A stretch of DNA of 64,000 nt from CAVSXS01 sp963767715 (GCA_963767715.1 CAVYFA010000001.1:434001-498000); one strand, 5' to 3'; positions 8,636-18,433 are shown, counted from the stretch's first letter. Made by a program: numbers and translations. Notes: generated by a model from the sequence alone, not told the origin.

Positions 8636-9592
8636 TTATTCGCCCCATATGGGTACCGGCGGGACTTCCGGCAGGTTCAAGCTCATACTCAGCCCAATGA
8701 CACGCAGCTTCTTCGTGAGGGATTCGACAGCGTAGCGCGGCGTGATCCACGGGTCCAGACCGTTGGCCAGCATACGCTGTACCTGTTCCGGCGCGGGCGA
8801 GATGGCCTCGATGGCCGTCGGGGCATATTTCTCGATGGCGGCATGCACGACCTTCGCGTTGGCGTTGTCACGCTGGATCATCTCACGCAGGAACTTGACA
8901 CCGAAGACGACATGGCGCGATTCGTCTCGCGCGACGGCGGTGAAGCCGCCGCGAAAGGCCGGGAACAGGTTGTACTGGCGATACTGCTCCAGGATGCCGC
9001 GCTGCCCGGCCAACGCCATCGTGCCCTCCACGACGACGTGGTAGAGCGTGATGCCCTCGACGAGGTGAGCCATGTTGCCCGGCTCCCGCCTGATGCGCTC
9101 GGCTACTTCCGAGAGCGCCTCGATCAGGATGTACTTGAGCTTGTCGTTCATATATTGGCGCGCAAAGGCCAGTTGCCCCTCGAGCATGGCTGCCTCGATG
9201 CCCATGACTTCATTGAAGAAGCGCGCGAAGAAGACAGTATGGCGCGCCTCGTCGACGAGCTGCGTGGTGAGGAAGATGCGCATCTCCTCTTCCGGCATGG
9301 CCAGCACATAGGGCGCCAGTGTGTCGGTCACGCATGCCTCGCCCTGGAAGAAGGCGGAAAGGCCGTAGATACGCATCGTGTGCTCGTCCTCGGTCATGCT
9401 CGCCCACTGCTGGCGGTCTTCGCTGAAGTCGATATCCTGCGCCTTCCATTGCTGCCGCTCCCAGCGATAGTACAGCTCGCGATACGTCGGCAGGTGGACG
9501 AGTCCCTCGTCGATGATGTGCAGCACGTTGTCGATGGGAGTCTGCTGTAGCTGCTTGAGTGAGGCCTGCTCCAAAGGCGAATCAATTGCCAT
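8636..9592 (-). CDS. R2-like ligand-binding oxidase (R2lox, Mn/Fe)
   Basis: A 318-residue ferritin-like protein. Metal ligands in the expected order are E85, E115, H118, E189, E224 and H227 (FFQGEACV, DEARHTVFF, YHVVVEGTM, DESRHVVFG). V88 and Y184 sit at the same offsets from their Glu neighbours as the Val-Tyr pair that forms the ether crosslink in R2lox, so this is an R2lox rather than a nucleotide reductase subunit. R2lox binds a heterodinuclear Mn/Fe site and a long-chain fatty acid. The start is ATG 9592, which overlaps the ligase stop and has AAAGGAG upstream. Operon mates handle acyl chains, which fits an oxidase acting on lipids. Confidence 0.88.
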   Translation of the reverse strand: MAIDSPLEQASLKQLQQTPIDNVLHIIDEGLVHLPTYRELYYRWERQQWKAQDIDFSEDRQQWASMTEDEHTMRIYGLSAFFQGEACVTDTLAPYVLAMPEEEMRIFLTTQLVDEARHTVFFARFFNEVMGIEAAMLEGQLAFARQYMNDKLKYILIEALSEVAERIRREPGNMAHLVEGITLYHVVVEGTMALAGQRGILEQYRQYNLFPAFRGGFTAVARDESRHVVFGVKFLREMIQRDNANAKVVHAAIEKYAPTAIEAISPAPEQVQRMLANGLDPWITPRYAVESLTKKLRVIGLSMSLNLPEVPPVPIWGE

Positions 9593-11202
9593 GTTGTTTG
9601 CGTAGCTCCTTTTTGTCGATCTTGCCAATGATATTACGGGGGAGATAATTCACGAACTCGATCTCGCTGGGTGTTTTATAGTTGGCCAGCCGTTCACGGC
9701 AGTACGCTTTCAATGCCTCGGCATCCACAGTGCCGCTCGCCACGACGAAGGCCTTGACCTCCTCGCCCATGCGCTCGGATGGAATGCCGACCACCGCCGA
9801 CTCGATCACGTTCGGGTGACTGTTCAATACCTCCTCCACGTCGTGCGGGTAGATGTTGAGGCCGCCGCGAATAATCAAGTCCTTTTTGCGTTCAACGATG
9901 TACAGGTAGCCGTCCTCGTCCAGGCGGCCCATATCACCGGTGTGCAGCCAGCCGTTGCGCAGGGCATCACGCGAGGCATCCGGCATGTTGTAGTAGCCCT
10001 TCATGATGTTGGGGCCACGCGCGATGACTTCGCCCACCTCGCCCACCGCGACAGGCCGATCGTTTTCGTCCACAATGAGCAGTTCAACTCCCTCGATCGG
10101 CTTACCAACCGAACCGGGCTTGCGCGGCATATCCAGGCGGTGGCCGGTCAGGACGGCGCTGGCCTCCGAGAGGCCATACCCTTCGAGGATCTGGCAGTTG
10201 AATTTGCTCTCGAAGCCCTCCAATATGGCCAGGGGCAGCGGCGCCGAGCCACTCACACAGTAGCGCAGGCTGCTGATGTCGTACTTCTCGGCGTCGGGGG
10301 TGTAGAGCAGCGAAACAAACATAGCCGGGACGCCCGCGAAGGCATTGACGTGGTGGCGCTCGATGGCGGAAAGAACAGCGGTTGTATCGAAGCGCGGGTG
10401 CATGACTAATGTGACGCCGTCCAGGTATCCGACATTTGATGCTACCAGCCCGTAGGCGTGCGCCAGGGGTAAAATTGCCAGTTGAACGTCGATTTCCTTC
10501 CGCCGCAACTCCTCATCTGACTCGGAGCCTCTACTGGCGACCGCGTTGGAGACGACGTTGCGGTGCGTCAGCACCACGCCCTTTGGATTGCCGGTCGTGC
10601 CGGAGGTATAGAGAATAACGGCGGTATCATCAGGTGACAGGTCCTCCACCTGATCAAGCGTATACTCATCGGCGTGTGCAGCGCCCTTCGCGACCACGTC
10701 AGCATAGGCAATAGCCTTGATACCCACCCCTGCAACGTCGTTGTCGCGTCCTGCCTGCTCGCCCTGGCCTTCACCATCACCCACGGAAATAACATACTGC
10801 AACGTCGATACACCGTCCAGCGCCGCTTGCAATAGCGGCAGCAGTACCTGGCCGGTAATGATGGCTTTGGCGGCAGAGTTCTGGGCTATGTAACGGATCT
10901 CTGGCGCCTTGAGCAGGGGCAGTACGGGGATGATGACAGCACCAGCGCGCGCGATAGCCTGGTAGGAAATGAGCACCTCCGGGCAGTTGAGCATCATCAC
11001 AATGACGCGGTCGCCTTTTTCTATACCCAGCGAGCGCAGACCGAGCCGCCAATTGTGTCGATTCCCTGGCAATCTCCACATTCGTATACTCACGCACCAG
11101 GTCCTGCTGCGTATCTTCATAGATCAGCGAAGTATAGGTTCCGTAGTGCTGGCAATTATAGGTGGAAAGGTCATAGAGGAAACGCAGGTCTGTGAGTTCC
11201 AT
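9582..11202 (-). CDS. Long-chain acyl-CoA ligase (AMP-forming), frameshifted near 11043
   Basis: ANL superfamily, about 539 residues once repaired. AGGAGG stands before the ATG at 11202, giving MELTDLRFLYDLSTYN. One extra base near 11043 shifts the frame; removing it gives QLAAGLRSLGIEKGDRV. Later motifs are intact: the P-loop YTSGTTGNPKGVVLTH, the ATP motif EGYGLSEASAV, the hinge HTGDMGRLDEDGYLYIVERK, and the catalytic lysine near the end (GKIDKKELRK). It would activate fatty acids to acyl-CoA. It sits between the MaoC and R2lox genes with coupled starts. Confidence 0.87.
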
Positions 11203-11257
11203 TTCATCCTCCTGGCGACCCTGGAGACGTGCCGATTGATCGAGCGCGTGGTCGCCA

Positions 11258-11719
11258 CTACAAGTTCAGGCCCTTGCCTCCGTGGGCGAGGGGAACGAGG
11301 ATAAGGGCTTCGCCGGTGGTGACTTTTTCGCCTTGCTGGTTCTGAGCCCAGCACTCGATGGTGAAGGCTTCTTCGCGGCCCTGCGTTGTTCGCTCTTTGA
11401 GGACGCCCAGGCAGGTGAGTGTATCACCGAGGCGTACCATGCCGGCGTAGCGTACTTTGAGATCGGCGAGGCGCGCGCCCTCGATGCCGGTAATCTGCTG
11501 CTGGAGAAACTGGCCGAGGAAGGCCATACTCAACATGCCATGCGCGATGACGCTGTCGAGGCCGACGCGGTGAGCGGCCTCTTCGTCCAGATGAATCGGG
11601 TTGAAGTCGCCCGATGCCTCGGCATAGCGGTTCAACTGCTCCTGTGTGATGGGTGGTTTGACGAAAGGGACAAGCTCATGACCAACGGCGATGTCTACAA
11701 TGCTCAACCTTGCCTCCAT
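11258..11719 (-). CDS. MaoC-type (R)-specific enoyl hydratase-like protein
   Basis: A 153-residue hot-dog-fold protein. The hydratase motif is recognisable as YAEASGDFNPIHLDEEAA (catalytic Asp and His), followed by GLDSVIAHGMLSMAFLG. It is the first gene of a three-gene minus-strand operon with an acyl-CoA ligase (55 nt downstream) and R2lox. The likely role is hydration of enoyl-thioesters in fatty-acid turnover. Confidence 0.87.
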   Translation of the reverse strand: MEARLSIVDIAVGHELVPFVKPPITQEQLNRYAEASGDFNPIHLDEEAAHRVGLDSVIAHGMLSMAFLGQFLQQQITGIEGARLADLKVRYAGMVRLGDTLTCLGVLKERTTQGREEAFTIECWAQNQQGEKVTTGEALILVPLAHGGKGLNL

Positions 11720-11749
11720 TTCTGAAAAGACCTGATGTTTTTATTACGA

Positions 11750-11769
11750 GGGCGCAATGAATTGCGCCC
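11750..11769. repeat. Short palindrome ending in CCCCTAC
   Basis: GGGCGCAAT, a GA loop, then ATTGCGCCC form a perfect 9-bp hairpin, followed by CCTAC. It could act as a terminator for the upstream minus-strand gene's neighbour, or be a relative of the dispersed repeats. Confidence 0.4.
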
Positions 11770-11781
11770 CTACAGTTACGA

Positions 11782-12267
11782 TTAAAATACAGGATGCATG
11801 GTTCGCCAGGGACCGGGCGCGGCCTCGATGATGGCCGGCTCCCAGCCGGGCTCACCATATAGGATGTTCGCGTTCCATTTTGGATTTCTGGAACAGAAAC
11901 GATAGCGAATATGCCAGGCACGCTCCACCTTTTGTTTTTCATGATATGCGGTATCAAGGCCGAGATGAAAGCAGAGTAACTGGGCGAAGTAGGGTTGGAG
12001 GCGATATTCCATCGAGTCGGTATCAAGGTCATGATCGACAAACGACATCTGCAAATCGAAGCAGTACGGGTAATGCATTACCTCCGGGTCGCGGTCTTCT
12101 TCATCGGCCGGGTGAATGAGGATGAGCATGCCCAGCACCTCGAACTGGCAATAGGAGTCGCCCGAAAAAGAATGCTGTTTAAATGGAGGCAGTGAGAAGA
12201 GATCACGTATTTCTGTTGCCAGTTGTTGCAATGATTTATCTGTTTTAATGCAGATTTGGAACGACAT
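11782..12267 (-). CDS. Conserved-looking protein of unknown function
   Basis: A 161-residue soluble protein with no TM segment. I chose ATG 12267 (MSFQICIKTDKSLQQL) because GAAGGAGA lies 5-12 nt upstream; an in-frame ATG five codons earlier lacks an SD. It is acidic, with HPADEEDRDPEV in the middle and a Trp/Pro-rich end (EPGWEPAIIEAAPGPW). The alternating pattern suggests an alpha/beta fold. I recognise no family. Confidence 0.7.
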   Translation of the reverse strand: MSFQICIKTDKSLQQLATEIRDLFSLPPFKQHSFSGDSYCQFEVLGMLILIHPADEEDRDPEVMHYPYCFDLQMSFVDHDLDTDSMEYRLQPYFAQLLCFHLGLDTAYHEKQKVERAWHIRYRFCSRNPKWNANILYGEPGWEPAIIEAAPGPWRTMHPVF

Positions 12268-12494
12268 ACAGGTCTCCTTCAAAGAAGGTGCTTCAAACCC
12301 TGGTATCAGGTGATTTCATCTTACGCCGCAGAAAAAATGGTGTCAAGCGCGCCAATGCGAGGGGGTATCCTTCCGGTTGCATTGACCTGCTGTTGACCTC
12401 CAGGGGCTACTTGCAACTATTCCATATGCCTGCTATACTGGCAATGCGTTTAAAGAGCGTTTTGTAGGTTAAGTACAGGAGAAGAGCAGCGGAC

Positions 12495-13223
12495 ATGGTT
12501 GCCGCACGCCAAGCAAGGATACCTGCACCTCCGCTGGGGCAGGAGACACCGATCATTCATGGGAATCCCGTTTTACACAAGTGGCTGACCCATTACTGGC
12601 AGAAGTTACAGCTTCCGCCATCTGAATTAGAGCGGCTGGCGGTGACGCAGGATCGCCAGGAGTTTATGCGCTGGACAGGGAAGAGGCTCAATATCCTCGC
12701 GCTGGGCTGCTATTGCTATATACCCACGCCCTCTACAACGCGCGCGCGTGTGCATTTGCGCAAACGCGGCCCGGCGCAATCATTGCCGGGCTTTGGCAAC
12801 TCCACGCAGGCAGCGCAAGCCAATCGAACTGCTCACCCAGGCCATCGCCACCTGATCTTCATCGAGCCGGATATGAAACCCCAATCCATCGAAGTGACGA
12901 TGGCGCACGAGCTGATCCACCTGGCCGACCGCGTGAGGGGTACGCCGCGTCGACACCGTCACCACGGCTACGACTCGATTGCCGCCGACGAAGCCGCCGT
13001 GACCGGATATAGCCTGGAAGAACTGCGCCATCTGCTGCACGAGGAGAGCACCCGGCGAGAACACCTGCGTCGCGCACGTCGCCCCATCCGCTACCTCTAC
13101 CAGTGCCCCCACTGCGGTAAAGAATACCCACGCGCGCGCCGCTATTCGCAAGCCGTCTCGTGCAGCTCCTGTGATTCCCGCTACAACCCGCAGTATAAGC
13201 TGATGCTGCGCGGTGCGGTGTAG
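12495..13223 (+). CDS. SprT-like zinc metalloprotein
   Basis: A 242-residue protein with the zinc-metalloprotease motif HELIH (about residue 137), followed by further histidines, and a C-terminal zinc ribbon (CPHCGKEYPRARR then CSSC). The HExxH plus CxxC...CxxC layout matches SprT-like proteins, whose eukaryotic relative is SPRTN. Its role in bacteria is uncertain: possible protease or DNA-damage factor. The region between has many Arg/His, fitting nucleic-acid contact. AGGAGAAG upstream supports the start. Confidence 0.8.
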   Translation: MVAARQARIPAPPLGQETPIIHGNPVLHKWLTHYWQKLQLPPSELERLAVTQDRQEFMRWTGKRLNILALGCYCYIPTPSTTRARVHLRKRGPAQSLPGFGNSTQAAQANRTAHPGHRHLIFIEPDMKPQSIEVTMAHELIHLADRVRGTPRRHRHHGYDSIAADEAAVTGYSLEELRHLLHEESTRREHLRRARRPIRYLYQCPHCGKEYPRARRYSQAVSCSSCDSRYNPQYKLMLRGAV

Positions 13224-13299
13224 GAGCAAACGTACCCTCCTTGACACATGCAAGATACTGTCTCTGTAGAGAGCATAGCTAGCGAGAGGAGCATCTAGC

Positions 13300-13698
13300 A
13301 TGAAACAGATTGTGGGTATCTCCGAAATTGTGCTGTGGACTGCAGATAAAGAGCGATCATTGCAGTTTTATCGTGATTTGCTCGGGCTTGAGGTGATTTC
13401 ACCAGCGACGCTGCCCAACATTTTTTTGAAGGTTGGCGAGGGTAAGGCAGGCATTCCGCAGATGGTTGTACTTGTTCCAAAGACGGAAGAGGTGAAGGCA
13501 AAACCTTCAGGCTACCAGCTTCATCATATGGCCTTCGAACTGCCGGAAAGCGACTTCGATACACTGCACGCGGCCCTGGTCGCGGCGGGTTACAAGCCAC
13601 GCGGAGGAAAACATCCCGTGCTGGCCAGCCGTACGATGTATATCGATGACCCGGACGGCAACGAGGTGGAATTCATTTGCCGCGCCCCGGCAGCATAA
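13300..13698 (+). CDS. VOC (glyoxalase/dioxygenase-fold) protein
   Basis: A 132-residue protein with two beta-alpha-beta-beta-beta modules. The first begins ISEIVLWTADKERSLQFYRD, and the second ends in the typical MYIDDPDGNEVEFICR with its metal-binding Glu. GAGAGGAG precedes the ATG. The reaction is unknown; the family includes dioxygenases, isomerases and drug-binding proteins. Confidence 0.88.
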   Translation: MKQIVGISEIVLWTADKERSLQFYRDLLGLEVISPATLPNIFLKVGEGKAGIPQMVVLVPKTEEVKAKPSGYQLHHMAFELPESDFDTLHAALVAAGYKPRGGKHPVLASRTMYIDDPDGNEVEFICRAPAA

Positions 13699-13705
13699 AC
13701 CTGAT

Positions 13706-15469
13706 CTATGGTTTCGGCTGCCGCGCTGCATCAAGTTCTTCCCGCAAAAATTCGCTGAGGGCTTGTAGGGAGGGCTGCGCCAGCATATATGAATACAACA
13801 GGGCTAGCAGCTTCTCCTGTTCGATTCTCCTGCCTCGATGCAGCAACTCGAGGGTGGCGTGAATCTCGGTCACAATTGCTTTGACTTCATTATCACTCGT
13901 GTTATAGCGGAGTGCGAGTCCCTGGTTCACGCGCCGGTAGGCATGCTGGGGATTCCATGTATCGTCGTTCTGGCCGGTAGAGCAGCCTTCTTCCACCACT
14001 TTCAAGAGCGCTAGGAGCCAGAGGTACTGCCGCGCGAGCGGCGCGTCGCTCACCTCACGCGGCCCTTCGACCAGCAGTGGCAGCAACACCAAGGCCACAT
14101 CCGTTTCATCGTTTTCAGGGACGAGCGTATCCTGGTAGCTGCGGATATCTGGCCGGATAACGATTGCCTCGGAGTAGATGAATCTCACCATCGATTTGAA
14201 TTGCAGGCGAATATCCGGGTCATAACGCCAGGGCAGGATAACGCGGCAGGTATAAAAGGGCTCTTCAGATGCGTTATGCATGTTCTGCAGCGCGGCAGCG
14301 TTGACGTGGATGGAGAGACGGCGCGAGAGGGAGAGCAGATCATTGAAGCCCTCGATCTGCGCCAGGCGTTGCATCAGTTGTGCGTACTCTTCGTGCAGGT
14401 CATGGTCGTCTCGCAAGTACGGTGCAGTGAACAGATCAAAATATTTAAGCGCGCGCGGAGCCGTGCTGTCCTGGATTGGCCCCAGGAACTCCCTGACAAT
14501 TGGCGCGAAGAACATTTCAAAGAAGTGCAGATGCAGCACCGATGTTCCCACGAGCATGCGATGAGCCTCGTTCTCGCCCACGATATACCAGAGCGGATCC
14601 TGAATGAAGGTGGGATAGTAGGGACGAAAGAAGGCAACGGGGTTCGTGGGTGTCTGCAAGCTGTCCGGTTTTTCAACGCTCAAACTGATCGCGGCATCGC
14701 CCTCGCCAAAGCGCTCGACGAACAGGCTATTCATTGCTTCAGTCACATCAAGCGCACTTGTTCTTGGGAGGTAGACTACCAGGAATCCATTATTGCCAGA
14801 GAGGCGAAAGACGTTGACCATGTACTCCAGGAGCGTTCCAGCATCTTGAGGGTGGGTAATCCGCAGTGGGTACTCCCATTCTTTGTCGGGATAGAGTGGA
14901 GCCTCCTCGTAGATCTTTGCGAGGCGCTGATTGGCCTGCGTCGTAGCAATAAAGGTTTCGTATACTGCCTGAACGGATGCGCTCCACTTGAGCAGTCCGC
15001 GCTTCACCACAGAAGATAATTTGGTATAATATTCCTGGTTTTGCTCGATCGGAATGCGTTCAACGTGCTGGGCTCTCAAAGAAAAAGCGTTGACACCCAG
15101 CAGGCGTTCTGGTTGATAAGGCTCGTCCGGCCGCAATTCTCCCCATAACCAGAGTGCCAGGGGGTTTACTCCGCAGATATCACCACGCGGGTTGAGCAAA
15201 ATAGTGGGATACGCTTCACGCAGGGCAGCCACTCCCAATGACTGCCGCACGCGGGGGTAGTCAAAATCAAAATAATACACTACGTCTCCCTCAAATCTAC
15301 GTTGGATTTTAGCCACGTGCGTGCCTGCTCTCCCCGTCCATATGTGGCCATTCTGGTTTTCCAGTATACCATAGATTCGTTTCGATACAAGCAGAAGAAT
15401 AGCCAGGGGTAAGCCAGCGCTACCAGGACTGCCAGGTGAGTGCGCGCTCCCTTGAGGAAGCTCCCTCAT
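13706..15469 (-). CDS. Large kinase-linked protein with PAS-like segments
   Basis: A 587-residue soluble protein that starts inside the stop of the Ser/Thr kinase gene (4-nt overlap), so it is co-translated. Around residues 85-110 the reading PTILLNPRGDICGVNPLALW resembles the PAS-like ligand-binding domain of MmyB-type regulators. A second stretch near residues 285-350 (YPTFIQDPLWYIVGENEA) looks like a repeat of it. No HTH is seen. The first 30 residues are hydrophobic (LPLAILLLV) but may be an extension. A sensor or substrate for the kinase is plausible, though not shown. Confidence 0.65.
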   Translation of the reverse strand: MRELPQGSAHSPGSPGSAGLPLAILLLVSKRIYGILENQNGHIWTGRAGTHVAKIQRRFEGDVVYYFDFDYPRVRQSLGVAALREAYPTILLNPRGDICGVNPLALWLWGELRPDEPYQPERLLGVNAFSLRAQHVERIPIEQNQEYYTKLSSVVKRGLLKWSASVQAVYETFIATTQANQRLAKIYEEAPLYPDKEWEYPLRITHPQDAGTLLEYMVNVFRLSGNNGFLVVYLPRTSALDVTEAMNSLFVERFGEGDAAISLSVEKPDSLQTPTNPVAFFRPYYPTFIQDPLWYIVGENEAHRMLVGTSVLHLHFFEMFFAPIVREFLGPIQDSTAPRALKYFDLFTAPYLRDDHDLHEEYAQLMQRLAQIEGFNDLLSLSRRLSIHVNAAALQNMHNASEEPFYTCRVILPWRYDPDIRLQFKSMVRFIYSEAIVIRPDIRSYQDTLVPENDETDVALVLLPLLVEGPREVSDAPLARQYLWLLALLKVVEEGCSTGQNDDTWNPQHAYRRVNQGLALRYNTSDNEVKAIVTEIHATLELLHRGRRIEQEKLLALLYSYMLAQPSLQALSEFLREELDAARQPKP

Positions 15470-17304
15470 TGATGGAAATCATCCTGAACCGTGTAATCTG
15501 ATCTCCCTGAATTGTCCGTGAAGTGCGTGAAAGTGGTGACATGCAATATATTCCCATTCAGGGACAGGGTGAACTCCCTCGTCGCGAACGATTCGACAAG
15601 TTGTAATTGAACAGGATCGCCTTGATAGGGGGCAGATGCGCTCCCGGCATCGCACGGCGTGGGCGTACAGGCACCGAAGAAGTGTGCATTGAGCGTATTG
15701 CCTTGCGCGGTGATCTCAATTCTCACCCAGTCACCGGTGTTCGGATCAACATTAAGCCATGTGCCCACGTAACCGGCTATCCCAGAACCGGTTGTCGCTG
15801 TAGGCGTAATGGTTGGCGTGGGGGTAATCGTCGACGTAGGGGTAATCGTCGGTGTCGGAGTGATCGACGATGTTGGAGTAATCGAGGGCGTTGGTGTGAT
15901 CGCCGGTGTGGGGATGACCGAAGATGGGGAGGTAGCTGGCAGTATGGTAGTGCCGGTACTCCCTGAGCTACTGCCTGTTGGGGTGATCACCGGTGTGGGG
16001 GTGGTTGACGGTGCGGACAGGCTTGCGCTTCTTGATAGATTGCTTTGTGGCGGTGTTGAACTATTCCCTGCCGCACTGATCTTTGGTAAGACGAAGACTG
16101 TGCCGGAAACGAGAGCTAGCACGAGGATCACCATGATGACGCCAGCGAGCACCAGCCCCGTATTTTTGCGGCGTTTGGGAGAGATGATATTTGTAGCCGG
16201 TGCAGCGGATTGACGATACTGGCCCACCGCAAGAGGGGATGGCGTATACGCCGCAGAGAGTGAGAAAGTCGACCCACTCGAGCTAGTGGTAGTGGGCATA
16301 GTTGTAGTTGTGAATCCGGAGGAATTTCCCGTCGGCGTTACAGTAGATACGGGTTGCGATTGCTGGGCTGGAGCCGATGTCGCATATACCGGCTGTGAGG
16401 CTTCACCTGAGGATGGGGAATTGAGGAGCGTCATTTGCGAGGACGGGTATCGTGATGAGACCATGATGGGAAGCGCTCTCGCCTCAGCCTGAGCGTTCTG
16501 GCAGGCCTGTTCCAGAGCCATCGCAAATTCCTCGATCCGGGCAAAGCGCTGTTGCGGGTCTTTCGCCAGAGCCTGGAAGAGGACCTCCTCTACGGCACGC
16601 GAGAGTCCCGGGACTTTCCCATACAATGGAGCAGGAGGGGTGACAAGGTGCTGCGTCGCTATCTCCATTGGTGACCCGTGAAAGGGACGGTCTCCGCTCA
16701 ACCATTCATAGAGCACAATGCCCAGGGCATACTGATCACTGGCGGAACGGGGCCTGCCGTTGATTTGCTCCGGGGCCATATAGGGAAGGGTACCGGCCAA
16801 CTCCTTCGTCGTTTGCGATCCAGTGCTCTGGGCAGACAGTACGAGACCAAAATCACTCAAGAGCACCTCGTTGCCCGGGCCGAGCAGCATGTTCTCCGGC
16901 TTGATGTCACGATGGATCAACTTGCGGTCGTGGGCGTATTGCAGCGCGCGGGCAATCTGTAAGAAATGGGGCAAGATGGTTGCCGGGGAGAGAACTGTAC
17001 CCCTGGGATACTGTTGGCGCAGCGTACCATTGGGAGCATAGTCCATCACCAGAAAGGGGGTATCGTCGTCCACGCCAAAGTCGAAGACGCGCACAATGTT
17101 GGGATGGATCAGACGAGCAATCGTGCGCCCTTCCTGACGGAATTGTTCCAACGCACTGCCGACCAGGCGCACCTGTAAGACCTTAATGGCTACTTGAGAA
17201 TTGAGATGGATGTGCTCTCCCAGATACACGTCGGCGAAACCCCCCTGGCCCAGGAGGCCAACGAGACGATAATTGCCAAGTTGTTGACCGAGACGGTCTG
17301 TCAT
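15466..17304 (-). CDS. Membrane Ser/Thr protein kinase with Thr/Pro-rich linker
   Basis: A 612-residue Hanks-type kinase. All catalytic motifs are present: LLGQGGFADV (Gly loop), VAIKVLQ (Lys), HRDIKPENM, DFGLVL and MAPEQ. After the kinase domain (about 1-270) comes a Ser/Thr/Pro linker, one TM helix (about residues 380-405, LVLAGVIMVILVLALVSGTVF), an outer stalk of TPTxTI repeats, and a C-terminal beta-rich domain of about 100 residues. This is a cytoplasmic kinase with an outside sensor. GAGGAGG precedes the ATG. It forms an operon with the downstream PAS-like gene. Confidence 0.92.
   Translation of the reverse strand: MTDRLGQQLGNYRLVGLLGQGGFADVYLGEHIHLNSQVAIKVLQVRLVGSALEQFRQEGRTIARLIHPNIVRVFDFGVDDDTPFLVMDYAPNGTLRQQYPRGTVLSPATILPHFLQIARALQYAHDRKLIHRDIKPENMLLGPGNEVLLSDFGLVLSAQSTGSQTTKELAGTLPYMAPEQINGRPRSASDQYALGIVLYEWLSGDRPFHGSPMEIATQHLVTPPAPLYGKVPGLSRAVEEVLFQALAKDPQQRFARIEEFAMALEQACQNAQAEARALPIMVSSRYPSSQMTLLNSPSSGEASQPVYATSAPAQQSQPVSTVTPTGNSSGFTTTTMPTTTSSSGSTFSLSAAYTPSPLAVGQYRQSAAPATNIISPKRRKNTGLVLAGVIMVILVLALVSGTVFVLPKISAAGNSSTPPQSNLSRSASLSAPSTTPTPVITPTGSSSGSTGTTILPATSPSSVIPTPAITPTPSITPTSSITPTPTITPTSTITPTPTITPTATTGSGIAGYVGTWLNVDPNTGDWVRIEITAQGNTLNAHFFGACTPTPCDAGSASAPYQGDPVQLQLVESFATREFTLSLNGNILHVTTFTHFTDNSGRSDYTVQDDFHQ
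15800..15915. repeat. 18-nt minisatellite encoding TPTxTI repeats
   Basis: About six degenerate copies of an 18-nt unit (GGGGTAATCGTCGACGTA and variants) lie inside the kinase gene. They encode the six-residue Pro/Thr stalk repeat, and copy number probably varies between strains. Confidence 0.7.
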
Positions 17305-17482
17305 GATGATACCTCCTCAACGAGGAATAAAAGTTTGTTCATTAGCGATGCAAGAGAAGAAAATGTTTTACAATACATGGGACTGGATGATAAACGCTTT
17401 AACCTGCTTTTTTTGGCAACCGGATTATGCTTATTTATGAATAATTGACAATGAGATACCTTGCTGCTTAAGGTTGACAGGC

Positions 17483-18433
17483 ATGGAAGACACACAAATA
17501 ACACAGACTCCCGGCATACGGGGAGGAGCTATTCACCCATCGTGGAGAACGTGGGTCAAGACGGCACGGCCCTTTTCATTGACGGCCACGATCAGCCCTA
17601 TCCTGGTAGGAACGGCGGTCGCACTCTATGATGGCGCGTTCCACCCGCTCAATTTCGTGGCGGCGCTGCTTTCTTCGCTTTTCCTTCAGATCGGGGCGAA
17701 CTACTTCAACGAATACTTCGACTGGCGATACGAGCTAGACCATGAAGGCTCGCTCGGTTCCAGCACGGTGATCTACCGGGGCGAGATGTCATCGGCGCAG
17801 GTGCTGGCGGGCGGCATCGGCAGCTTCGTCCTGGCGGCCATCTTCGGGCTGATCCTGCTCGTGACGGTCGGCCCGGTCATCCTGCTGTTCGGGCTGGCCG
17901 GCATGGCAATCGCCTACTTCTACAGCGCGAAGCCCTTCAAGTTCGCCACGCGCGGCCTGGGCGATATCCTGGTCTACATCGCGATGGGCTTCCTGATGAC
18001 GTGGGGCGCGTACTACATCCAGATTCCGCGCTGGTCGTGGTCAGCCTTCGCTGCCAGCGTCCCCGTCGGCTTCATCGTGACGGCGATCCTCAATATGAAC
18101 AACACACGCGACTACCAGGACGACCTGGCCGTGGCGAAACGTACGCTGCCCGTGCGCTTCGGTATCGCCTTCGGCCAGCGTTTCCATGCCTTCCTGCTCT
18201 TCGGCAGTTACGCCGCTATCACCATCTTCGCGCTGGCCGGCTTGCTGCCGCTGTACAGCCTGCTCGCCTGGCTGACCTTCCCGTTGGCATTCACGAATGT
18301 AAGAGCGGTACTGGCGGCGAAGGATAGACGGGCCTTCGCGCTGGGTATAAAGAGGACGGCGATGCTGCATTTGCAGTTCGGGGTGATGCTGGCGCTGGGG
18401 ATTGGGGTGGCGGTGGTGGTGAGGTTCTTTTGA
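17483..18433 (+). CDS. menA: 1,4-dihydroxy-2-naphthoate prenyltransferase
   Basis: A UbiA-family membrane prenyltransferase of about 316 residues with eight or nine TM helices. The first Asp-rich motif is NYFNEYFDWRYELD; the second is NMNNTRDYQDDLAVAKRTLP, with the KRTLPV ending typical of MenA rather than UbiA. It attaches the polyprenyl chain to DHNA in menaquinone synthesis. I prefer ATG 17483; a TTG three codons upstream is also open. It is divergent from the kinase gene. Confidence 0.9.
   Translation: MEDTQITQTPGIRGGAIHPSWRTWVKTARPFSLTATISPILVGTAVALYDGAFHPLNFVAALLSSLFLQIGANYFNEYFDWRYELDHEGSLGSSTVIYRGEMSSAQVLAGGIGSFVLAAIFGLILLVTVGPVILLFGLAGMAIAYFYSAKPFKFATRGLGDILVYIAMGFLMTWGAYYIQIPRWSWSAFAASVPVGFIVTAILNMNNTRDYQDDLAVAKRTLPVRFGIAFGQRFHAFLLFGSYAAITIFALAGLLPLYSLLAWLTFPLAFTNVRAVLAAKDRRAFALGIKRTAMLHLQFGVMLALGIGVAVVVRFF

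Noticed and set aside
8630..9550. A 306-codon plus-strand open frame
   Set aside because: It lies opposite the R2lox gene, whose metal ligands are all present, and has no family motif.
11750..11769. Palindrome as an operator for the MaoC operon
   Set aside because: It lies about 30 nt upstream of the MaoC start and resembles widespread GCGCAAT-type palindromes, so a specific operator cannot be supported.
14201..15019. A 272-codon plus-strand open frame
   Set aside because: Opposite the kinase-linked gene, with no SD or motif.
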